This document shows, piece by piece, positions 54,801-63,800 of a stretch of 64,000 nucleotides of DNA (positions are counted from its first letter, which is position 1; each line of letters starts with the position of its first letter). The DNA is from Metridium senile. Lineage: Eukaryota; Cnidaria; Anthozoa; Actiniaria; Metridiidae. Where the stretch lies: assembly GCA_949775045.1 (NCBI GenBank), contig OX459101.1:7516394-7580393 (forward strand), given 5' to 3'. The notes beneath the pieces were generated by a model. The model was not told where the DNA came from and did not search any database. It saw only the letters and a program-made list of their open reading frames with translations. Position numbers and translations under genes: made by a program.

Positions 54801-57800
54801 ACCACTCCTCACAGTTATCACAACAGATCATGAACCTGAAATAAATTCATGTTAATTCAAAGAAAAACACAAGAAAATGCCTAACCAGAAAAGATGTCAA
54901 AGTTTTATTACATATTGCATACATATCACACCACCACTATCATCATCATCATCTTTTTAATCAGCAACATTAGTATCATCATCAGCAACATCATTTTTAT
55001 CATCGTCACCACCACCATAATCATCATTTCCACTCATCATTATCATCATCACCACTATCATAATCATAATTATCATCATCATCATCACCACTATCATAAT
55101 CATAATTATCATCATCATCATCACCACTATCATAATCATAATTATCATTATCATCATCACCACTATCATAATCATAATTATCATCATCATCATCACCACT
55201 ATCATAATCATAATTATCATTATCATCATCACCACTATCATAATCATAATTATCATCATCATCATCACCACTATCATAATCATAATTATCATTATCATCA
55301 TCACCACTATCATAATCATAATTATCATCTTCATCATCACCACCATCATCATTTCCACTCATCATTACCACCATCATCATCATCATCAGCAACTTTAGTA
55401 TCATCATCATCATTATCACCACCATCATCATTTTCATCAGCAACATTAGTATCATCATCATCAGCAACATCATCATCATCATCATCATCATTATTATCAT
55501 CATCATTTTCATCAGCAACGTTAGTATCATTAGCAGCAGCAAAACCATTATCACCATCGCCATCATCATTACCACCACCATCATCATCATTTTGATCATC
55601 GTCAACATGACCATAATCATCATCATTCACAATCATTATTATTATTAGCAGCATCATCATCACCATTTTGATCATCATCACAATCATCATAATTTCCATC
55701 AGCATCATCATACCCATCAACTTAATCATAATCACCATCACAATCATCATCATCATCACCACCATCATTTTTACAAGTACCTATTTCCATGTGGCTTGCG
55801 ACAGATACACCAAAGTCTTTGAGGATCATACTCTGGGTCATAATCAGAATCATCTTCATCTATTGGTTCTTCATCAGAATCATTATTCTCCTCAGAAGAT
55901 GATGATTCGCCATTGTTCTCTTTACCGGGCTCGTGTTCTGAAGAATTTTGTTTATGTTTCACCTTGGAGTATACCTCATGATCAACTCCGACAGCGAACA
56001 GGTTACTAGAATCACTTTCTGACTTGGTTCGTTTTCTCTCAGCAGGTTTTTCAGTGGATTGTTTTCTGACTGGAGTGTCTTCATTGTGTGATATTTTTTC
56101 TGGTGTTTTATGAATAGTGTCTGCTTTTTCTTTTGACTTAGTTTTAGTCTTTTCATGATCTTTATTTTTATTGGTTTCCTTTGGTTTGTTGACTTTTTCT
56201 GTCTTTTTGGTAACCTTCTTTTTGGGTGATTCTTCTGTTTCTTTGTTGTCGTCTTCTTTTTGTTCTTTTTGTTCTTTCATTTCTTCTTCCTTAGTATTCT
56301 CTTCCTCTGTGTTCATTTTCCCTTCCGCCTCCTTCTTTATATCTTCTTCTTCCTTCTTCTTCCTTTCTTCCTCTTCCCGTTCCAGTTTCTCTTGTTCCTC
56401 CCTCTCTTTAAACATTTCTTCCTGAGCCTTCTTAACGGCTGCTTCAATCTCTCTTTTTTGGACACTTTCACTGATTCGATTACTTCTTCTAGAAGGCTGC
56501 AAATCCTTTTTGCTCCCACTTTTTCGTTTGGGTGTTGTTTGCTTAGTTTCCTCAGGTTTATTCATTTCTTCATCAGTTTCCTCAGCTTTAGGTTGCTCTT
56601 CTTTCTTTCCAAACATGTCCACACTGTCAACATCAAAATGTATTCTTTCTTTTTGTGGTAGATTAATTTCCTTTTCAATGATCTCTAAAATATCATTCTG
56701 AACTGAAAGAATATCACCTACTGTCCCTACCCCTACAGGGATAAGATCAGAATCTACTGTCCCTACTCCTGTAGGAATAATATTAGCACCTATTTCTACT
56801 CCTGTTGGGATAACATTTGTTCCTACTGTTCCTACTCCTGTTAGGATATTGTTTGCAACTACTGTCCCTACACTTGCACCAATAGTCTCTATTCCTGTTG
56901 AGAATGAGCTGGCCAATTCTGTAGAAATAAAGTTGCTATCAACTGTCCCTACTCCTGGTGGGATTATATTGGTGTTTATTGTCCCCTCTCTTGAAGGGAT
57001 CAAGTTTGTAGCTACTGTACCTTCCCCTGAAGGGAGCAGGTTTGCATCTACTGTCCCCTTGATTGTTGGGAGTGTTTCTTTTTCCAAAAGGATTTCTTCC
57101 ATAGTTCTTAAGTTTTGTTCTGTTTCAGTTCCTGTTGAAGTAGGAATGCTTGATTCGATTTCTTTTTTCGAGTGTTTAGAAGCAGTTTCATTTACTTCTT
57201 TATTACCATCCTCATTCTTGCCTTCCACATCATGGCCATTTTCCTTTTCCTCAACTGTGGTCTCTTTGTCTTCTTCCTCCTCTTCTTCAATCTTTTCATT
57301 CCCTTTCTTCTCAACGTCCTTTTCATTGCTTTCTGTATGTTTATCTGTATTAGTATGACTTTCTTCAGATTCAGCTGTCACTTTTTTCCTGCCCCCTCGT
57401 CCTTTCTTGGGTGACGGTGTCTTGGGTTTTACAGGGCTTGGCTCATGTCTTTGCTTTCTAGATGACCTAAGTAACACAAAATAAAACCAATCAAAATAGA
57501 ATCTCAAGAAATTCAGGGTAGATAATAATCAAATACAATAAGGTCACTCGTGAATATTTTGTTACTTTTTTGACCCACATTGTTTGTGCAAATAGATTAG
57601 AACAAAGATCTATTAATGAACTCACTGCCTAATTTTTAGAGGTTTTGAAGCAGTAGAATGTTCAGAAAATAATAACATGAAAAAGTCAAAGTGTTTGTGG
57701 TTTTAGTTTATAAAATAATTGGGATAGTATGCGCACGTTGATTGGTCAAAAACCTGTGTTCATGAGAGCATGAAACACACTCACACCATTCAAGTGTGCA

Positions 57801-60800
57801 CGCTCATTCAATGGTAAGTTTTTTCGTTGTTTTGATCTTTTGCGCATGCTTATTGGTCATTTTTGATAAAATGCAACATAGTGAATTAAAGGCGCTCTAA
57901 GAGCGCATGTGGTTACCCCAAATTTTGTAACATTTACAGGACAGTTGCTTTTAGTTATCTTTTCCCGAAAGAACTTGGTATATTCAAGATCGAAAATTGT
58001 AGAAAAACTTAGTTTATCTATTGTCTTGCGAGTGGAATTTTGTGCACTTTGTTACAAAATGTCATGGAAATAATGAATGAGTAATTGAAGAATGAGAATA
58101 AAGTGAACATATAAAATTGTGTAACTTTGAGGAAGAGATTTGAGAAAATTTCAGTGTTTTTTTTTTACTTAATTTGCAGAATCTTTTTTAAATCAATAAT
58201 GCTAACAAAAAGTTGTGGGAGCTTGTTGATCCCAACAGATAGTGAAATACAGAAAAAGCATATATGTTTATCAACGCATTTATTCAATTTCAATAGTACA
58301 ATTATTGATCATAAATTAATTGAAATTAGTTACAAGAATAAAACTACATTGATTTAAATTGTTATTGTAAGAATAAATCACAAAAACAGATTTGTAGAAT
58401 CATAAGCGATAAGTGTAACATAATTAAAAACGGCATCGATTTGAAGAGTGTAGACAATATGACTGTGAGAAAATAATAACTAGTTATTTTGTTGAATTTT
58501 AGTTAATTATTAATTAATTTAGTGTGATCACCGAACAGCAATTGCTTGCACTATACATTGCAGTATTGTATGTGGAGACTAAATTTGGTCTTTTCACGTT
58601 ATGATTATTTTTCAAATAACTAAGGTTGAGTAGTTAATTTTAGAGCTTCACTGTTTTATTGTTTACACTCTACCATTGATTTAATATAAACGCATGTAAA
58701 GAGCTACAAGAAATATAAAGAAGTTGTTTTCACTTCACCATGAAAGTATTATGACTAACTTAAGTATGTAGTTGTGTTTTTTGAATAGCTAGTTAGTACT
58801 AAAGAAACCAGACATAAATTGCTATAGTGGTTTTCATTGGACTGTGAAACAATTACTAATAGTCAGTGTTTAATAGTGTCTAATAGTCATATTTCAACTA
58901 AAGAAAACACTGAGTATTTTATGAGTTAGTCTACTAGTGTGTATTAGCTTAGTAAGTAGTGCACAGTGTGATGAAAACCACTCTATTTTATTTTCTATAT
59001 GACCAACAAGCAGTGTGTGCGTTAGTCTTATTAATAGTGTTTCACGGTGAAATGAAAATGACTATAATTTAAACGTATGGTAGGTGGAAATACAATTAGT
59101 TAATTAAGATATTAGAAACCACCTTTGTAGTTTTATTAAATGTGATTTGAATATCGTCAGATAGGTTGAAAATGATTGACTTTAGATCATCTGGACATGT
59201 TAGAGTTGCTTCAGAAATATGTGTTTGTTTCAGTATTAATAGCACAATATTTGTGAACAGACAGACAGACAGACAGATTTTTATTTGCACCTTTGAATCT
59301 AAAGATATTTACAAATATATATATATATATAAATACATATTGAATATTTATTATAAATAGATTGTTTATGTATAAATAGAAAATTACATATGTATACAAG
59401 CTATTTACAAAACTAATTTGATAAATAATTAAATAAATAGAAATGTAATAATTACTATATATAAATGTGAATTTTTGTACTATGTATTATTATAAATACA
59501 TATTGAATATCAATTATAAATAGATCAACTTTGGTATTGTTATACAAAAAGGTTAATGCAATAACCCACTCTTTTTTACAAGCTTTTGGCTTTTGTGCAA
59601 TTTTACAATTATTGCATTCTAGGTATTTCTGGTTTGATAATTGCACTTTTTTATGGCATTTAAAGCAACTATGATACATATTCACTCGATTTACTGTCCA
59701 GATTTCTCCCTGGACTGTTATGTTTGAGTAATCACTTAATGGTAATGCTAGTTGCTGTTGAAAGTCGTTGGTAACACTGATTGTTGTTGTATCCCCTTTG
59801 GCTGTGTTAACATACTACCTCGTTCGTTAGTGTGTTCTTCTTTACTCGGATGTTTTGGAAATTATACGTTTTATCCTGCTCAATACTGCCAATATGGTCT
59901 TCCCATATTGTGATTTTAATGCTATCTGTGGGGTCAATGAGAATGGCTTCGGTGAATTTTAGTGTGCCATTGTTAACCTCTTTGATTTCTTGCAAAGTAG
60001 CTACTTTCGCTTTAACAGTGACTAGTTGCCCTACACATACTGTTTTCAGTTGTGTAATTGAAAAATTTGTAGGTAATTGTTTTCTGGTAAAATCAATGTC
60101 TGGGCATTCTTCAATTTCTGAAGATTCATCAATTACTATGTCTTCGCTGTTGCTTTTCATTTCAAGTCTGAACTTCTTTATTTTAACGGGTTTCTTTATT
60201 TTGGCACAGGATTCTATGCGGCTCCTTTTTTTTTGGGAAAAACATACCACTCGGATTGTTTTTGATTTTAATTGAAGTTGGAAATCAAAATAATTATCTT
60301 TTTTGAGCGGGGAAACGTTGTGAATAAAACCTGACGCTGTGCCCTCATTTAGTGCTTGAATTTCAGCTAGTGTCTCATCAGAAATCTAATGTATAAAAAA
60401 AATTAATAATTAGCATATTTTTGTGTGCAATAATCATAATGATGCTTATAATAGTTTTTGAGGAGTAAAAATCAGATCTGTCATTATAACTTCTTCTAAT
60501 GTGGTAATTTTGACAGTTTTTACTTAGGTCCAATCTTTGATTATTTATTTGAGCATTTAGTGTTGAAGTTTGATGATTGCATTGAAACATTCATTGTTTT
60601 TTTTTGTGATTTATTTTAATACAGGAATTCTAGATGGTTCCCTATCCCTAGCACGTGGTTTAACATGAACATTTCTTACAATAGATCTATGTTGATTGTG
60701 CATATTTGTGTCATTTACAGTTTCAAAACAATGTTGATCTTTATTTATCACAGCTTTCATTGTTTTTTTGGCTTATAAGCAAAGCTATGTTGTCATAACA

Positions 60801-63800
60801 AAGACGTGTACCGTTCAGTGATAGAATTTTTGTGTGTGTCTCATTAATTAATTCACATTTGGATTCATATATCCTCTTAATAAGAGGCTGTTTGATATAC
60901 CCACATTGGGGTAGTTGTTTCGTATTCCCTCGAAAGGGCTCAATTATCCTCTTACGAGGCTCATTATTCCCACAAAGGGGCTCAATTATCCTCTTGCGAG
61001 GCTCATTAATTCCCCGAAAGGATTGAGTGTTTGCTTTTGTTTCGTTTTTTATTGTTGTTTGTTTCGTTATGGTTTGGTTCACAGCGTTGTTCTCCTTGAT
61101 TCGAGACAACATGGCTTCGGCTTCGTCGAGCATCAAGTGTGGATTTAACGTGTAATTTCGCCGTAAAGAACGGTTTAAAATTTGAAAAACACTTACGAAA
61201 ATACTCTTCATTTCTACCGTTATAGTAGAATGAAAGCTGTGATAGATAAAGAGTGTTAAATGCAATAAAAAGAACTAGATATACTCACCAACTTAGGAAA
61301 CTTGGAGCAACCCGTCCAAACAGCGAGCACGAGGTATTTCCGCTGTACTATCGTGAACAGTTCGGAGCAATGTCGGAAAGAAATCAGCACGATCTCGGAA
61401 AGGAGTCGCGTGTTCGGGTGTTACACTCTTGTTTTCTTGTATTCATTCTTACATCGGGCGATAGCATAGTGGTTACTTCGTCCTTAGGACGGGAGTAACC
61501 ACAAAAATGACCTTGTCAAACGAATAGAAAGGTAGTTTTTGTCGTTTTGTGTGATTGTTATTTTATAACACATCTTTTTTTGTTTTCACTTCCATATGAA
61601 AATCTCGATACGTTGGGGAGAATTCTCGAGCAGGTCCAAACACTTGACTTCATCTGGTGTTTGGACTGATCTGCTCTCGTTCTTCCAAACGCATCTCAGG
61701 TTTTCATAGGTGTGTGAAAACACAGAAGACATATTTCATTTGCTAAGTCCTCACTGTAATTTGTGAATAAATTAACTAGATAGCGATAAATCAGATATAT
61801 GATGAATAAACTAATTTTAATTGATAAAAAAATTAATTCAAGAATATATAAATTCAAAAATAAATTATCTGATGAAAAGATTAAATGAAATAATTGATAA
61901 ATAAATAAATTGATGAATAAATAAATTGATAGATAAGTTAGCTGATAAACAAATCAACTGATGAATGAAAATCAAAACCATTACAAACTTCCTTAGCCCT
62001 TTGACTACTGGGCTTTTTTGACATTTTTGAGCGATTTTCTGGATATAAATGATCCGTAGGATTTCTTGACTCCATATTTGGCATTACCATGGAAAGTGCT
62101 GCTGTTTTGTAATCTCAGGGGCTCAAGTTCTCAGGCCACTTGACTTTTAGATCGTTTGAAAGCATCGTTGGATATTTACACTGGCTCAAAGTTGGCTTAA
62201 ATCAGAATTTCGTTAATTTTAGGGTCATATTTTGCCTTTAGTCACTACTGGAAGAGCATCATTAAGCTTCAAGGTAGCAAAGAGCTCACTTTCTGGAAGA
62301 AATCAGCGAGGAATCTCACTTTGTCAGCAAAAAATGATCGATGTTTGGTTCATTCGGTTTTGGCGGGCTTAGAACAAAGTTAGGTTTGGAATTCGACTAA
62401 AGGCAAATTCTCGGACCTGCCGCGGTTATTTATCGAAGTTGTGATGATAGAGGAACACAACAAGCGCGGAATTTTGGCAGAAAACCGAGGTGACCCTAGA
62501 CTTATAAAAAAATTATAAAAGGACGGCGGGGGGTACTCCATGTGGAAAATTGTCATGGTTACCCACAATGCTTTGCAGTCGTAAATACTTGAAAACACGT
62601 GCGTATCAAAATGGCCGTAATCAAACGACCGCAGCTCAGTTCGTGAAGTGAAAAAAAGTGAAAAAACTTGCCATATGTTGTTGTGAAAACGGCCTTTTCT
62701 TGTAAAAACGATTTTTTTTGATAAAAAAATCCAAGGTCAAAAAAGTGTGATTTTCACTATTGAAAAATAAGGCAAAAACGGTCATTTTTGACTTTCCTAA
62801 AGTTCATATGGAATTTTTGTGCTAAAATTGCTTGTTTCTTTTGACTGACATGCTATGAAAATTTGAAAAACTTCCTAGTGCTTACTAACATTCAAACGGC
62901 TGGGAAAATTTGGCTTGTTTAAAAAAGTTAGAATTTTTCAAAGCAAGGTCGTTTTTTACGGGCAGTTTCGGGCGCCGTAGGAGTCAAAGGGTTAAAAATA
63001 CAGCAATATAAAATAAAAGTCACAATGTGTGTTTAAATCAAAGGTATAAAAAATAACATGCTTTATTATATAATTATCAATGAAACACCCATATTTCTTT
63101 ATTTCAAGAAAATTTTAACATGTGAAAATATCATCACTATGGTTACACAGCTTTACAGTAGCATCTTGTTTAAGAAAATGTTTTCTTTTCTTTTTCATTG
63201 ATAATTATATAATAAACAGAATATTACATGGCAGAGATTACATGGGATATTGTAGATAAAGATCTTATCTTCTCATGTTTAAAATCTCTTACTCCAGAAA
63301 GCATTGTTAAGTTATTCAATGACTTGAATTAGCAGACCTTTAAATTTATGTAAATTTTAAGCTTAAGTTTGTTAAAAATGCAAAAAAAATCCTTATATTG
63401 TTCAACATGACAAATAAACAATTTCATGCTTTAGTCAATAAAGTAAACACTTGAATAAACTAGGATAATCATATTTACTTCGTTAATCGAAATTGAATTA
63501 AAGCTTGACTAACCTTCGAAGATTCATCCTTTCTTCTTTCTTTTCCTCTTCCTTTTCTTCTCCCTCTTTGGGTTTTTCAGGCGGTTTAGGTTCTTGTTTC
63601 TGCTTTCCTCTTTTTCCATGAGGTTTATTTTCACTTAAAGGACTTTCTTCTTTCTCTGAAGATTGCTTTTGTCCGCGAGGACTTTTTCTCCTTTCTGTTT
63701 CATTTGTAGTCTCTTTCTTGCTCCGTTGACGTCTGTTTCTGGACGGGGTTTCAGCGGTTCCTCTTTCATCATTCGCAGCTTTGCGTGGCGAGCTTCGCAA

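Noticed and set aside
55771..57507. Separate acidic nuclear protein gene
   Set aside because: It is an internal exon of DIDO1: both ends have splice sites whose phases match the neighbouring exons and it ends in the first half of the PHD finger.
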